Assembly: GCA_903901335.1 (NCBI GenBank)
Contig: CAIUQR010000028.1
Coordinates: 31,427-95,426 of the forward strand
Source: an uncultured delta proteobacterium
GTDB lineage: Bacteria; Desulfobacterota; Desulfobulbia; Desulfobulbales; Desulfocapsaceae
Length of the DNA: 64,000 nt
Direction: 5' to 3'
The position numbers and the translations under genes are program-made. How positions within the stretch are numbered: position 1 is the first letter of the stretch; each line of letters begins with the position of its first letter. This document shows positions 1-9,580 of this stretch, in pieces. The notes under the pieces were generated by a model. The model was not told the DNA's origin. It was given only the letters and a program-made list of their open reading frames with translations, and made no database searches.

Positions 1-387
1 CGGCCTGGTCATGGTCGCAGGCACGCCATGGGTCCGGCAGACCATCAGCCGGTATGGATAGAGGATACAGCGCCCTTGCCGGTTCAACGGGCACATCACC
101 TGGGGGCGCTCCTCCCGGGCAAGGGCATCCTCACAGGCCCGCTGATATGCCTCGGCCCGCAGCAGGATCTCCTGCTGTTCTTCTGCCGGAAGGTGCCGGA
201 ACCCCAGCCAGAGATAGCTCCACTCGGCATAGGTATGGTGCTCAAAATACGAATCACAACAATTATCAGGGCATCCTTCGCAGGAAAATCCCAACTGTAC
301 CGCCACCCGGTTGTACTCTGTCTCCATTTCCTCGTAAATCCGGGACAGACGGTGCAACATTGGTCCGGCAACAACAATCTCTTTCAT
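1..387 (-). CDS. YkgJ-type cysteine-cluster protein, 3' end beyond window
   Basis: Open frame on the minus strand that runs off the left edge; 129 codons are visible. Two cysteine clusters are seen: CEGCPDNCCDSYF near residue 38, and MCPLNRQGRCILYP followed by CRTHG further on. This spacing is typical of the YkgJ/CxxCxxxxCC family, annotated as putative zinc- or iron-chelating; the biochemical role is not established. The start at 387 is preceded by an AGAGG ribosome site, and its ATG overlaps the stop of the AMMECR1-like gene (ATGA), so translational coupling is likely. It is the third gene of an operon with the ketoacyl synthase and AMMECR1 genes. Confidence 0.75.
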   Translation of the reverse strand, partial: MKEIVVAGPMLHRLSRIYEEMETEYNRVAVQLGFSCEGCPDNCCDSYFEHHTYAEWSYLWLGFRHLPAEEQQEILLRAEAYQRACEDALAREERPQVMCPLNRQGRCILYPYRLMVCRTHGVPATMTRP

Positions 388-953
388 GCATTTTCCTCTG
401 CAAAGCACTGGACCTGGTAAACGAGGATCTCCGGGTGAGAGTCCCGCCAGGTTTTTTCAGGGAGCCCTGCCTTCCGGCATAAATGCCCGAGAAACTGTTC
501 GGGCTGCGGAAGCTGCTCCCATACCTGCGGCAGAAAAGTCGCTCTGGCCGAACCATGAGAGAGGATGACCCCGTCGATTCCAGGACGGAGTTTCCGGAGC
601 AGATCATCACCATCGCCATAGGAAAGGGGGGACGCTGCGGTCAGAATTGAGATATCGATATGCACCCTCTCCAGCTCTTCTTCGGTCAGAGGCGAAAACC
701 GGTAATCATGGAAGGCGGCATTGATCGCATTTTGTTGAATGCCCGCAGCGATCGAACCGGCAGGTTCGAGATTACCGATACATCCCCGCAACTGGCCTTC
801 GAGTTTCAGGGTCACGAAGGTACCGCTCTTCCGCTGCAGGGCCGTATCCTCTACGGCCGGAATTTTTTCCTTCCTGCCCAGTCTGTTGCCGATCGTCAGC
901 CGCGCCGCCTTTAGAAGAAGCGCCCCCTGTTCAACAGTTAAAAGATCATCCAT
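384..953 (-). CDS. amrA: AMMECR1-domain protein (AmmeMemoRadiSam system protein A)
   Basis: 189 residues from the ATG at 953, which follows a G-rich ribosome site; a GTG two codons upstream is too close to that site. It carries the AMMECR1 signature LRGCIGN at about residue 57, with the downstream FSPLTEEEL and ILVYQVQCF segments typical of the family. The family is widespread and commonly sits next to Memo and radical-SAM genes. Neither partner is present here, so the name rests on the domain alone. A role in RNA or protein modification has been proposed but not proved. The gene lies 21 nt downstream of the ketoacyl synthase and overlaps the YkgJ-type gene by 4 nt. Confidence 0.85.
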   Translation of the reverse strand: MDDLLTVEQGALLLKAARLTIGNRLGRKEKIPAVEDTALQRKSGTFVTLKLEGQLRGCIGNLEPAGSIAAGIQQNAINAAFHDYRFSPLTEEELERVHIDISILTAASPLSYGDGDDLLRKLRPGIDGVILSHGSARATFLPQVWEQLPQPEQFLGHLCRKAGLPEKTWRDSHPEILVYQVQCFAEENA

Positions 954-974
954 AGCCACCCCCCACTGACAAGA

Positions 975-2009
975 TCACCATTCAACTCCCAGCATCAGGC
1001 AGTTGATACCACTGCCGATCCCCAGAAGCGCGCCTTTCTGTCCCGGTTGAAAGACGCCGTTTTCCATGGCCATGGCCATGGTGATGGGCGCTGAGACGGA
1101 GCCGACATTGCCGAGAAGTTTCAAAGTTTCAAAGTTTTTCTTATGATCCAGCTGTAAGGTATCGAAGAGCAGCCTGGCATGGGCCGACCCGACCTGATGA
1201 CAAAAAAAGCAGTCAATATCCTCGGCCGACCAACCGGGAATGGCGGAAAAGTTCTTCCAGGTCATCGCAGCGGTCTCCACACCCTTGTATAACAGCTCTT
1301 CCGAATTTGTGGCCATCAGCGTCCCAACCCTCTGCCGTCCCCCATGACAGAGGTCGGAATGAACCGTGTTGGCACACCAGGCCCCATGGACAAGACGAGG
1401 CCTCTGGGCGCAGACCTCCGTCCGGCACATGAAAAGGGCCGTCGCTCCGGAGCCGATAGTCAGGGAGGCAAAGGCGGGTTTGATGCTTTTCCGGCTTAGA
1501 GTCGTATCGTTGAGCAGGGAGAGGATCGTTGACTCGATCAGCTCCTCGGCTGTCTCTCCGGAGACGATAAGGCCATTTTGCACCTGCCCCAGCTCAATCA
1601 TATTGGCAAGCATCACCATCCCGTCAAGAAACCCCAGGCAGGCATTGGATATATCGAAGATCAGACAGTCCGGAGATAGGCCCAGATTGTTGTGGATAAA
1701 GGACGCCGTGGCCGGTTCCATCATGTCTCTTGATACTGAAGTGAAGAGCAGACATTCAACCTCCCGGGCAGCAATATTCCCCTTTTCCAGGACCGCCCTC
1801 CCGGCCAGTGTCGCGGCCTGGCTGGGTCTGGTACCCGGATCCCAGAAACGCCGCTCGGCAATCCCGCTCATCAGCTGCAGCCTCCCCGGCGGCAGTTTCA
1901 ACCTCTCGTAAACAGGGGAAAGACGCTCTTCAATATCCTCGGAGGTCAACACCCGGGGAGGAAGCTCATAACCGAAAGTGTGGAGGCAAACATGCGAATA
2001 CTGTATCAT
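975..2009 (-). CDS. 3-oxoacyl-ACP synthase III family protein (FabH/OleA-like)
   Basis: 344 residues with the thiolase-fold layout of KAS III enzymes. The probable nucleophilic Cys is in ISNACLGFLDG (about residue 122). The His is in FFCHQVGSAHARL and the Asn in LLGNVGSVSAPI near the C-terminus, so the Cys-His-Asn triad looks intact. Such enzymes condense an acyl-CoA or acyl-ACP with a second acyl group; FabH starts fatty-acid synthesis and OleA makes long-chain beta-keto acids. No fatty-acid or ole genes are adjacent, so the substrate cannot be assigned. First gene of an operon with the AMMECR1 and YkgJ-type genes. The ATG at 2009 follows an AAAGGG ribosome site. Confidence 0.82.
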   Translation of the reverse strand: MIQYSHVCLHTFGYELPPRVLTSEDIEERLSPVYERLKLPPGRLQLMSGIAERRFWDPGTRPSQAATLAGRAVLEKGNIAAREVECLLFTSVSRDMMEPATASFIHNNLGLSPDCLIFDISNACLGFLDGMVMLANMIELGQVQNGLIVSGETAEELIESTILSLLNDTTLSRKSIKPAFASLTIGSGATALFMCRTEVCAQRPRLVHGAWCANTVHSDLCHGGRQRVGTLMATNSEELLYKGVETAAMTWKNFSAIPGWSAEDIDCFFCHQVGSAHARLLFDTLQLDHKKNFETLKLLGNVGSVSAPITMAMAMENGVFQPGQKGALLGIGSGINCLMLGVEW

Positions 2010-2215
2010 AACCCTTTAAATTGCTCACCGGATACAGCAAACCAAAAGACTCCATCCGGGAAAAATTTTACACCTACCCAACTACCAACAGAGATGGCAT
2101 TATAAGGTGCCGGTCGTCTTCAGACAAGACTTTTGGGTTGTTTGTTGACTCCACGCCATGATTAAGAAGAAATTCATCCGCTCCTTTCCCTACTGATGGG
2201 ACTTTGACAAGACCC

Positions 2216-4201
2216 TCAATAGGAAAAGACCATCTTGAGCAGAAAAGTAATCCCGTCCTGCTCGATACCATTTTGCCGAAATTCCGGCCCGACCGGATCT
2301 TTATATTTCTGATTCAAGAGATTATAGCCGCTCAAAGACAGCGTTAACCCCGGTCGTACATTCTTGGCCAGAAGCGTCATATTGATTATCCATGCCGCAT
2401 CAGTTTCGGTCCCGTCGATTGTTTTTCTGGGGCTGAGATATTGAAGATTGGTTCCCAAAGACCAGGTATCAGAAAAAAGAGGAACTATCAGGTTCGCCTT
2501 TCCGATGTGCTGCGGTGAGTTGGCAGGCGTTTCACCGGTACTTTTATCCCTGGCATCCTGAAAGGTATACCCGATATTGCCACGAAGACCAGCGGTCCAC
2601 ACCCCTTCCAACTCCAACTCAAAACCTTTAGCCGTCATCCGGCCAGAGTTCTGAAAAACCAGCATATCCGTCTCAGGATCATGCACTTGACGAATCATGT
2701 CTTCAATATCATAGTGAAATACTCCGGCAGACATACGATAATTTGCAGAGAGACGCTGCTCCACTATGGCTTCATATGTGGTGTTTTTTTCCGGATCCAG
2801 ATGCAGCGGTCTTTTCTGGCTTACGCCGTCCTCATAATACAGCTCATAGGCGTTGGGAGGCCGAAGTGCCGTTCCATATATCAGTTTGACGGTGGTGCCG
2901 TCTTGAGGCTGGACAATGAATGCCAGACGCGGGTTCACTAAGTTGCCAAAATTGGGAGCATGATCCAGACACAGACCGGCATTGATTCGGAGCCAGGGGG
3001 TCATCCGGTATTCGTCCTGGCCAAAGAAGGCCCATTTCTGATTGCTTTCCGTGCTGTTCAGGTACAATTTATAGGGGTCTACATCCTCGTTCTGTTGATG
3101 CTGGGTCAGGTTTTCGACAAATTCGGCCCCTGCCGTCAGCCGGTGGGCTCCATCGAAAAAAGGCCGGGAGACGATGAGTTCGGCCCCCAAGGCCTGGCCC
3201 AGTGCGGTATCCTTGTTAATGAGTCCAGAATAAGAATAATGACCTTCATATTGGTATTCGTCATAAAAGACTCGGGCTGTGATTTCTGTATTTGTGTAGA
3301 CTTTTTGGTGATATTTCAGATCCAGGTACCAGCGTTTATCTGCAGTAAACGTGTTTTTATTGTTGAAATCAGTTCCAAATGCGGCTGTGGGCAGGGTTTT
3401 ATCACGGGAGACCCAGGCGCTTTCCAGAGTCAGCGGACCGTATTTCATCCGACCAAAGAGGGTTCCGCTTTTATCGCCGTCAGCATTGTGGGCAATGCCG
3501 CCGGGGTTGGTTGAATTGTCGAATTCGGCATAGTACAGATTCTGTCCCTTACTGAAATAGTCGGTACCGGACAGAGTCAGGTCGAAACCGCTATCAAACC
3601 TCCGGCCGTAACTCAGGCGACCCTTGTAGCTGTCATAGCTGCCATAGGAACCGGCTACTTCCGGCTGACCGAGCCCGCTGGAATCTTTGGTGATGATGTT
3701 GATAACGCCGAAAAAGGCGTTGCTTCCATAAAGGGACGCCCCCGACCCGCGAATGATTTCCACCCTTTCGACCAGATCCAGATCCAGAATCAATTCCGTG
3801 CCGATGAAGGCTTGATTATAGATGTTTTCATTGAGTCGATGGCCGTCGATCTGCACAAGAAAGCGGCTGTTGTAATCCCCTGTGGAAGAAAACCCGCGAA
3901 GCCCGGCATAGCTGTAATTGCGATCGTACGAGACATTAATCCCGCGAACGCTCCGCAAAAGATCCGCCAGGGTCCGGTACCCGTATTTCTGGATGTCGTC
4001 GGCGGTGACAATGGTGACGGACGCAGGCGCGTCTGAGGTCTTCTGATCAAATTTTGACGCCCCGGACACGGGAATCTTCATCAACTCTTCAAGACTGAGG
4101 GTGGTCAAATCCACGGAAGTGTCAGCCATCAGCAAAAACGGATGAAGGACCACGGAGAGACAAAGGAAACAGCAGCAATATCCAAGGCGTTTCAGAATCA
4201 T
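2216..4201 (-). CDS. TonB-dependent outer-membrane receptor
   Basis: 661 residues from the ATG at 4201, chosen because GAGAG precedes it and a good signal peptide follows (a cysteine-rich hydrophobic stretch ending near LLMADTS). The mature N-terminus has the LSLEELMKIPVSGASK motif. A plug domain follows: DAPASVTIVTADDI, LRSVRGINVSYD, and the VERVEIIRGSGASLYGSNAF block. The rest is a 22-strand-type barrel ending in an aromatic residue. It imports an unidentified ligand, or senses one, using TonB energy. It closes the minus-strand group containing the GGDEF-EAL protein, the CHASE8 kinase, YfiR and a second receptor. Longer upstream start codons in the same frame lack a ribosome site. Confidence 0.88.
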   Translation of the reverse strand: MILKRLGYCCCFLCLSVVLHPFLLMADTSVDLTTLSLEELMKIPVSGASKFDQKTSDAPASVTIVTADDIQKYGYRTLADLLRSVRGINVSYDRNYSYAGLRGFSSTGDYNSRFLVQIDGHRLNENIYNQAFIGTELILDLDLVERVEIIRGSGASLYGSNAFFGVINIITKDSSGLGQPEVAGSYGSYDSYKGRLSYGRRFDSGFDLTLSGTDYFSKGQNLYYAEFDNSTNPGGIAHNADGDKSGTLFGRMKYGPLTLESAWVSRDKTLPTAAFGTDFNNKNTFTADKRWYLDLKYHQKVYTNTEITARVFYDEYQYEGHYSYSGLINKDTALGQALGAELIVSRPFFDGAHRLTAGAEFVENLTQHQQNEDVDPYKLYLNSTESNQKWAFFGQDEYRMTPWLRINAGLCLDHAPNFGNLVNPRLAFIVQPQDGTTVKLIYGTALRPPNAYELYYEDGVSQKRPLHLDPEKNTTYEAIVEQRLSANYRMSAGVFHYDIEDMIRQVHDPETDMLVFQNSGRMTAKGFELELEGVWTAGLRGNIGYTFQDARDKSTGETPANSPQHIGKANLIVPLFSDTWSLGTNLQYLSPRKTIDGTETDAAWIINMTLLAKNVRPGLTLSLSGYNLLNQKYKDPVGPEFRQNGIEQDGITFLLKMVFSY

Positions 4202-4296
4202 TGATGTTTCTCTCTCAAAAAATACAAGCTTTCTCCATTTGGACTGTCTATGATGAATGAGTAAATTTTTCATTCGACTGCCTCATGCATCCCACC

Positions 4297-6450
4297 TTAC
4301 AATTTAGAGATCGCGGAAGCTCTGCTCTGAACAAGCCGCTGCTCCAGCTTCTCTCCCGTTATAGGTCTGCTCAGCAAATAGCCTTGCAGTTCGTCACAAT
4401 CCATTCTGCTAAGTGCAGACAGCTGGTCCTCGGTTTCCACCCCTTCAGCCACCACTTTCAGGTCAAAACTCTTTGCTATGCCTATGATCGAATGGAGCAG
4501 AGAGAGTCCGTTATCGGTTTTATCCATATTCATGACGAAGGACCGGTCAATCTTGAGCGTAGTCAGGGGAAACAACTGCAAATGACTCAAAGCGGAATAA
4601 CCTGTACCAAAATCATCGATGGCAATGGATACGCCCATATCTTTCAGTTGCAGAAGCATCCGCCTTGCTTCGTCCGTATCCTCCATCAGTACCCTTTCCG
4701 TCAGCTCGACTTCAAGGTAGTGGGGATCCAGGCCGGTCTTCGCAAGGACTGCGATAATATTTGCCACGAGTTGTTTGAAATTTACATTGTTGCCGGAAAT
4801 ATTAATACCCATGCGACAATTGTCGAACAGACCGGAAGCTACCCATTTTTGGGCCTGAACGCAGGCTTCCTGGATGACCCATTCGTTAATACTGTGAATA
4901 AAGCCGTTTTCCTCGGCAAAGGGGAGAAAATCATTCGGCGGAATCAATCCCTTTTCCGGATCAATCCAGCGGATTAAGGCTTCAACCCCCCGAAGGGCTC
5001 CGGTTTTGTTGGCAAACTGCGGCTGATAGTAAAGGATAAATTCATTATTATCCAGGGCATGCCGAAGTCTGTTGCTCATGTGAAACCGGACCTTGGCTGC
5101 GTCATTCATCGCGCTTTGGAAAAACTGGTAATTATTACGGCCCCTTTCCTTCGCTGCATACATTGCCGTATCGGCATTTTTCAAAAGAAGGTCAATGTCA
5201 CTGCCATCCTCAGGGTAGACACTGATCCCAATGCTTGCGGTCAGGGTAATCAGCTGGTTCTCGACCTCCACAGCACGGCCCAGGACCTCGATAATACGGT
5301 CGGCAAGGCCGGCTATCTGATCCGAAGTAGTAATGTCTGCGGCCAGAAGAGTAAATTCATCTCCACCAACACGGGAGAGCAGAGAAGCCGGCTGTTCGGC
5401 GCCGGAACGGGAGAGGACATCAGAATGCCGCAACATATTTTTCAAGCGTTCTGAAATCGATATCAGAACCTTATCGCCACTGGGATGCCCCAGGGTATCG
5501 TTAATTCGTTTAAAATCATCAAGGTCAATAAAGAGGACAGCCACCTTTCTCTGGTATCGCTGCGCATGCGGCAGGATTTTCGACCAGTGCTCTCTGAACA
5601 GAGCACGATTGGCAAGACCGGTGAGATTGTCATAAAAGGCAAGATAACGGATTTTGTCTTCGGCCTGTTTCAGTTCGGTAATATCCTGAATAATACCGAC
5701 TGCCAGGCGATGCTGATGGGTATCCTCGGTGACGATTTCCCCCTGGTTGAGGATGATACGTTCACTGCCGTCCGGTAAAGCAACCTGATAGTGAACACTA
5801 AAGGTCTGTCCCGCCTTGCAGGCGTTGTCTATCAGTTTTCGTGCCGGCATTTTATCCTTGGCGGCGATATTGGCAAAAAGATCATCGTAGTGACTGAGGT
5901 GTGTAAGACCGAACATCTCGGGCTTGTGGCAGGTTATCAGGAACTCTCCAGTTTCGAGGTCCCGTTCCCAGTGAGCGAGCCGTGCCAGATCCTGGGCCTT
6001 GTGCAGCCGATTCTGGTTGATCTTCAATTCGCTCAAAATCAATCCGGAGCGAAGCCAGTACAATACCCGATAACCGAGGATCAACATATTGATCGGCTTA
6101 CTGATAAAATCTGTAGCTCCCGCCTCAAACGCCTGGGTAATGGTCTCTGTCTCCTCCATGCTGGTGACCATTACCACCGGCGTGTGAGCGCCTCCTGGTA
6201 AACCTCGAAGCATTCGACAGGTGTCAAAGCCATCCATTTCAGGCATAATGACATCGAGCAGGATAAGGTCTGGAAGGAACTTATTAAAAAGATCCAGGGC
6301 TTCTCCACCACTTGCGGCCTCGACAACCTCATGTCCTGCATTTTCGAGAGTGAATCGTAATTGCATGCGAGCAGAGAAATCGTCATCGACAACCATCACA
6401 ACTGATTTCTGATTGTGCGCTGACGTTTTGACAGTAGTTTCTGTAGGCAT
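4297..6450 (-). CDS. Response regulator with REC, PAS, GGDEF and EAL domains
   Basis: 717 residues from the ATG at 6450; AAAGAGAGA lies at the right distance, whereas the longer TTG start has none. Order: receiver (about 18-135, phospho-acceptor in LILLDVIMPEMDG, Lys in ISKPINM); PAS/PAC (about 150-265, ending DITELKQAEDKIRYLAF); GGDEF (about 270-440) with an intact RVGGDEFTLL active site; EAL (about 450-705) whose first Glu is in GVEALIRWIDPE, with ELTERVLMED, IDDFGTGYSAL and KIDRSFV all present. Both c-di-GMP synthesis and hydrolysis sites look complete, so net activity cannot be called. It lies immediately downstream of the CHASE8 hybrid kinase, its probable phosphodonor. Confidence 0.92.
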   Translation of the reverse strand: MPTETTVKTSAHNQKSVVMVVDDDFSARMQLRFTLENAGHEVVEAASGGEALDLFNKFLPDLILLDVIMPEMDGFDTCRMLRGLPGGAHTPVVMVTSMEETETITQAFEAGATDFISKPINMLILGYRVLYWLRSGLILSELKINQNRLHKAQDLARLAHWERDLETGEFLITCHKPEMFGLTHLSHYDDLFANIAAKDKMPARKLIDNACKAGQTFSVHYQVALPDGSERIILNQGEIVTEDTHQHRLAVGIIQDITELKQAEDKIRYLAFYDNLTGLANRALFREHWSKILPHAQRYQRKVAVLFIDLDDFKRINDTLGHPSGDKVLISISERLKNMLRHSDVLSRSGAEQPASLLSRVGGDEFTLLAADITTSDQIAGLADRIIEVLGRAVEVENQLITLTASIGISVYPEDGSDIDLLLKNADTAMYAAKERGRNNYQFFQSAMNDAAKVRFHMSNRLRHALDNNEFILYYQPQFANKTGALRGVEALIRWIDPEKGLIPPNDFLPFAEENGFIHSINEWVIQEACVQAQKWVASGLFDNCRMGINISGNNVNFKQLVANIIAVLAKTGLDPHYLEVELTERVLMEDTDEARRMLLQLKDMGVSIAIDDFGTGYSALSHLQLFPLTTLKIDRSFVMNMDKTDNGLSLLHSIIGIAKSFDLKVVAEGVETEDQLSALSRMDCDELQGYLLSRPITGEKLEQRLVQSRASAISKL

Positions 6451-6534
6451 GATCATTCTCTCTTTTAATTTTTCCAACAATTACATCCTGTCCAACATGT
6501 CATTTTCTCCAGTCTTGTCCATTCCTTCACTGAT

Positions 6535-6590
6535 TTAAGGGGCTCGGGCTAAACCGATCTGTTGTGCTTCCGGCAGGAATATTTTTCCCA
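6535..6590 (-). repeat. Intergenic repeat copy A, between the CHASE8 kinase and the GGDEF-EAL gene
   Basis: On the plus strand TAAGGGGCTCGGGCTAAACCG is followed after about 18 nt by GGCAGGAATATTTTT. A second copy at 11903-11941 has the same 21-nt head with three mismatches and nearly the same tail. Both copies lie upstream of genes of this locus in the minus orientation. The function is not known; a shared operator or structured leader is possible. Confidence 0.45.
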
Positions 6591-6608
6591 CAACCTATCC
6601 TGTTCCTC

Positions 6609-8993
6609 TTACTGGTTTTCAAGAAATCCATGTACCCCATATTCTATAAGTTTTAACTGGTCACCAAAAGGAAAATCCTTATTTTTCATGGTGTTAGTGT
6701 CTATTTCCTGAGCTTTTTCAGCCCAGAGGGCAAGGCCGCATTGTGCCAGAGTTCCTTTGAGCGTATGGGCGGCCCTGCCAAGGGCCTGGTAATCTTTATC
6801 CCGAAGCGCGGCCGTAGCCTTGGCAAGGTTTTCACGTATGCTTTTGCGAGACGCTGCCAGCAGTCTCGCAATCTGTTCATCTGTAAAGTCTGATGTCGCT
6901 TTAAAATAGCTGATGATATCTTCAACCCTAGCTGCCTGCCGAGAAATGTCAACAGGAGGATTGAGAGAATCAACTGCCGGACCGACATCTCTTACGCCAC
7001 GTCGCGCCGGGCTGATCAGTGACTGGAGAACAGATGTGAGCTGATCATACTGAAAAGGCTTGGTGATATAGCGATCCATTCCGGCAGATAGGCACATATC
7101 CCGATCCTCACTCATTGCATGGGCAGTCATCGCTACTATCGGGATATGGCCACCGATGAGTCTTTCAACAAGAGACAGGGGTATATCCTCCGGCATTTCT
7201 CTGGGTACAGGGCCACCATCTTCAACGGTACGGATGATCGAAGTTGCCGACAGGCCATCCATCACCGGCATTTGTACATCCATGAGGATGACATCAAAAC
7301 TCCTGGAGGCTAAGGCCGTCAACGCCTTCAGGCCATTAGCGGCAGTTGTGACCACATGATCCTTTTCAAGCATCATGCTCGCTAAGTCTCGATTCACCTC
7401 GCTGTCATCAACAACCAGAATATGCAAGCCCTTGATTGTATTTTCAGAAAGTTCCCCGTTCGATAAACGATTCGTCACCAGTTCTTCCGCACAGGCTTGC
7501 AGCGGGACAATAAAGTGAAAAGAACTGCCATTATCCACTTGACTCTCGGCCCAGATTCTGCCGTTCATCAGAGCAAGCAGCTGCTTACAGATAGACAGCC
7601 CGAGCCCGGTTCCACCGTATTGTCTGGCATAGGAATTATCGACCTGTTCAAAGATGTTGAAAATATCGGCAACCTTTTCCGGAGGTATACCAATACCGGT
7701 ATCGGTAACAACAAAATGCAGTGCCGCTTTCTCGTCAGATGCAGTATTTTCCTGGCTGACCTTAATAGTAACAGATCCGGAAGGGGTAAATTTAACGGCA
7801 TTGCCGACGAGATTGAGTAAAATCTGCCGCAGACGAAGATCATCCCCAACGAAGGCCCTGGGAAGCCCATCCCGGGTATTTATCAACAGCTTTAATCCTT
7901 TCTCGACAGCCGGCACATTCATGGTAGAAACAACTCCCTCAAGCAATTGAAACAGATCAAAGGGAGTGTTGTTCAACTGCAGTTGTCCCGCTTCCATTTT
8001 GGAAAAATCGAGAATATCGTTCAGGAGACCGAGCAGACTCTCGGCTGAATGTTTGACCGTTTGTAGAAAACGGAGTTGTTTCTTTTCCTCCTGCGCATTC
8101 ATTGCCAGATATGTCATTCCGATAATCGCATTCATCGGTGTCCGGATTTCATGGCTCATGTTGGCGAGGAATTGACTCTTGACTCGATTGGCTGCCTCTG
8201 CCTTCTCTTTGGCCTCCTGCAGGTCGAGGGTCTGCGCCTCCAAATCCTGGGTGCGTTTTGCAACCTGCTCTTCAAGGTAGATATCGCGTTTTTCAATTTG
8301 TTCGATCATATCATTGAAACCAGCAGCAAGCAGCCCTAATTCGTCTTTCCCGCTCGCCTCTACCCGGACATGGTATTTTTTCCCCTGTGATATTTTTTTC
8401 GTTACCTCAGAAAGAGATTGGATCGGGTCGATGATGATCTTCAGCAGTCGTGAGGACAGCAACATTGCCAGGGCCAAACCGAACGCCGACATACCGCACA
8501 TTAACTCCGCTATCATAAATATATTGTGATTTATTTCGGTAAGTTCCACCTCAATGAATAGTCGGCCAAGCTGTTCGTTGTCGATGGTAATCAACTGGTT
8601 GAGGATGGCGCGGTTACCCTGAAAACGCAGTCCCTTGAAGGTCTCTATTTCTCCTCGATACTCAGCAGAATAGTCGTCCTTATCGCGTCGATACAGGGCA
8701 TAAACCTCTCCCTTTTTTCCAAAGATCACTCCGGTCACGACACTATCCTTGGCGACCAGTGAATGGAGAATGGTCTGCAAGGCCCTTTGATCCTGAAAGA
8801 GCAATCCTGCCCGGCTGTTTTCGGTAATAACGTTGGCCAGGGTCTGGATTTCATCGTTCAGCTGTTGACGGTTAAAATGATGTTGAATCAGGAAGGAGCA
8901 TACGGTCGCCAGGAGGAGCGCCACAGTACTTGCCAGCAGGACGATACTGTAGAGCTTGCCGCGGATGGGGAGTTCGATAAACCATTGTTTCAT
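6609..8993 (-). CDS. CHASE8-type hybrid sensor histidine kinase with receiver and HPt
   Basis: 794 residues. A membrane helix at about 13-36 and a second at about 158-180 bracket a periplasmic domain whose sequence ([37 protein letters not shown]) resembles CHASE8, the sensor of YfiN/TpbB. HAMP (about 180-235) and a coiled coil follow. HisKA has His281 ([12 protein letters not shown]); the ATPase has GNAVKF, DTGIGIP and GGTGLGL; the receiver has Asp572 ([11 protein letters not shown]) and an unusual roughly 20-residue insertion before the AMTAH motif; the C-terminal HPt has His743 (AAHTLKG). All relay residues are present. It starts 11 nt after yfiR and is co-transcribed with it, which supports YfiR as its periplasmic regulator. 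Confidence 0.92.
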   Translation of the reverse strand: MKQWFIELPIRGKLYSIVLLASTVALLLATVCSFLIQHHFNRQQLNDEIQTLANVITENSRAGLLFQDQRALQTILHSLVAKDSVVTGVIFGKKGEVYALYRRDKDDYSAEYRGEIETFKGLRFQGNRAILNQLITIDNEQLGRLFIEVELTEINHNIFMIAELMCGMSAFGLALAMLLSSRLLKIIIDPIQSLSEVTKKISQGKKYHVRVEASGKDELGLLAAGFNDMIEQIEKRDIYLEEQVAKRTQDLEAQTLDLQEAKEKAEAANRVKSQFLANMSHEIRTPMNAIIGMTYLAMNAQEEKKQLRFLQTVKHSAESLLGLLNDILDFSKMEAGQLQLNNTPFDLFQLLEGVVSTMNVPAVEKGLKLLINTRDGLPRAFVGDDLRLRQILLNLVGNAVKFTPSGSVTIKVSQENTASDEKAALHFVVTDTGIGIPPEKVADIFNIFEQVDNSYARQYGGTGLGLSICKQLLALMNGRIWAESQVDNGSSFHFIVPLQACAEELVTNRLSNGELSENTIKGLHILVVDDSEVNRDLASMMLEKDHVVTTAANGLKALTALASRSFDVILMDVQMPVMDGLSATSIIRTVEDGGPVPREMPEDIPLSLVERLIGGHIPIVAMTAHAMSEDRDMCLSAGMDRYITKPFQYDQLTSVLQSLISPARRGVRDVGPAVDSLNPPVDISRQAARVEDIISYFKATSDFTDEQIARLLAASRKSIRENLAKATAALRDKDYQALGRAAHTLKGTLAQCGLALWAEKAQEIDTNTMKNKDFPFGDQLKLIEYGVHGFLENQ

Positions 8994-9004
8994 AAAACGC
9001 CCCC

Positions 9005-9568
9005 CTATCGTACTGATGCGGCCAGATCCAACATAGCGGCACTGGCCTGTATTCCACGTTGTTTCAGATCGGAGTTATTGATGATAAAGGACAGTCGATC
9101 CTCTTTAATCACGAATTCGATAGAGCCACCGGCAGCAACAAATCCCGGAATATCACTGACCGTGACCACCGGACGATAGCCTACACGGGACGATAAAGAG
9201 GCAAGATCGTTTTTTTCGGAACTACTGACATAGAGCAGATGGCACTGCGGCAGCTTCTGGAGGGAATCGGCAAAAACAACCCTGATGTTGCGGCCACTGA
9301 TCTTCTTGCCGTCGACAGCACTGAGAGTAGCGCCGAACGGGTTTTTTCCGGCTATACAGAATGTGACTTCCTGGTGTTCAGGTGAAAAAGACTGCTCCGG
9401 CCAGGTAATGAACCGGGAAAAATTCACCAGAAAAGCAGCCTTCAGCTGGTATTCCTGATTGACCTCTTCTGCCTGCAGGAGACCAAAACTGCCCAGAAGG
9501 AAAAGAGGACAGAGCAGCAGGAACCAGTGTAACCTGTAATAATTATAATAGTGTTTAGGTGTCGACAT
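9005..9568 (-). CDS. YfiR-family periplasmic protein
   Basis: 187 residues with an N-terminal signal sequence (hydrophobic run [16 protein letters not shown], cleavage near LQAEE). The mature part is typical of YfiR/DUF4154: [60 protein letters not shown], and the closing [11 protein letters not shown]. In Pseudomonas and E. coli, YfiR is a periplasmic repressor that binds the CHASE8 part of the diguanylate cyclase YfiN. Here it lies between a TonB receptor (12 nt upstream) and a CHASE8 histidine kinase (11 nt downstream). The kinase is therefore the likely partner, by inference from gene order. Confidence 0.9.
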   Translation of the reverse strand: MSTPKHYYNYYRLHWFLLLCPLFLLGSFGLLQAEEVNQEYQLKAAFLVNFSRFITWPEQSFSPEHQEVTFCIAGKNPFGATLSAVDGKKISGRNIRVVFADSLQKLPQCHLLYVSSSEKNDLASLSSRVGYRPVVTVSDIPGFVAAGGSIEFVIKEDRLSFIINNSDLKQRGIQASAAMLDLAASVR

Positions 9569-9580
9569 GTTCTCTAAGTC

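Noticed and set aside
1..482. Two long plus-strand open frames at the left edge (130 and 142 codons)
   Set aside because: Antisense to the YkgJ-type and AMMECR1 genes, whose cysteine clusters and family motifs are clear on the minus strand; no ribosome site on the plus strand.
4285..4977. Plus-strand 230-codon frame opposite the EAL domain
   Set aside because: Shadow of the GGDEF-EAL gene; its protein has no recognisable features.
6535..6590. Repeat element considered as a c-di-GMP riboswitch
   Set aside because: The key GEMM motifs (GCAAACC and GACGCAAAGCC) were not found on either strand.
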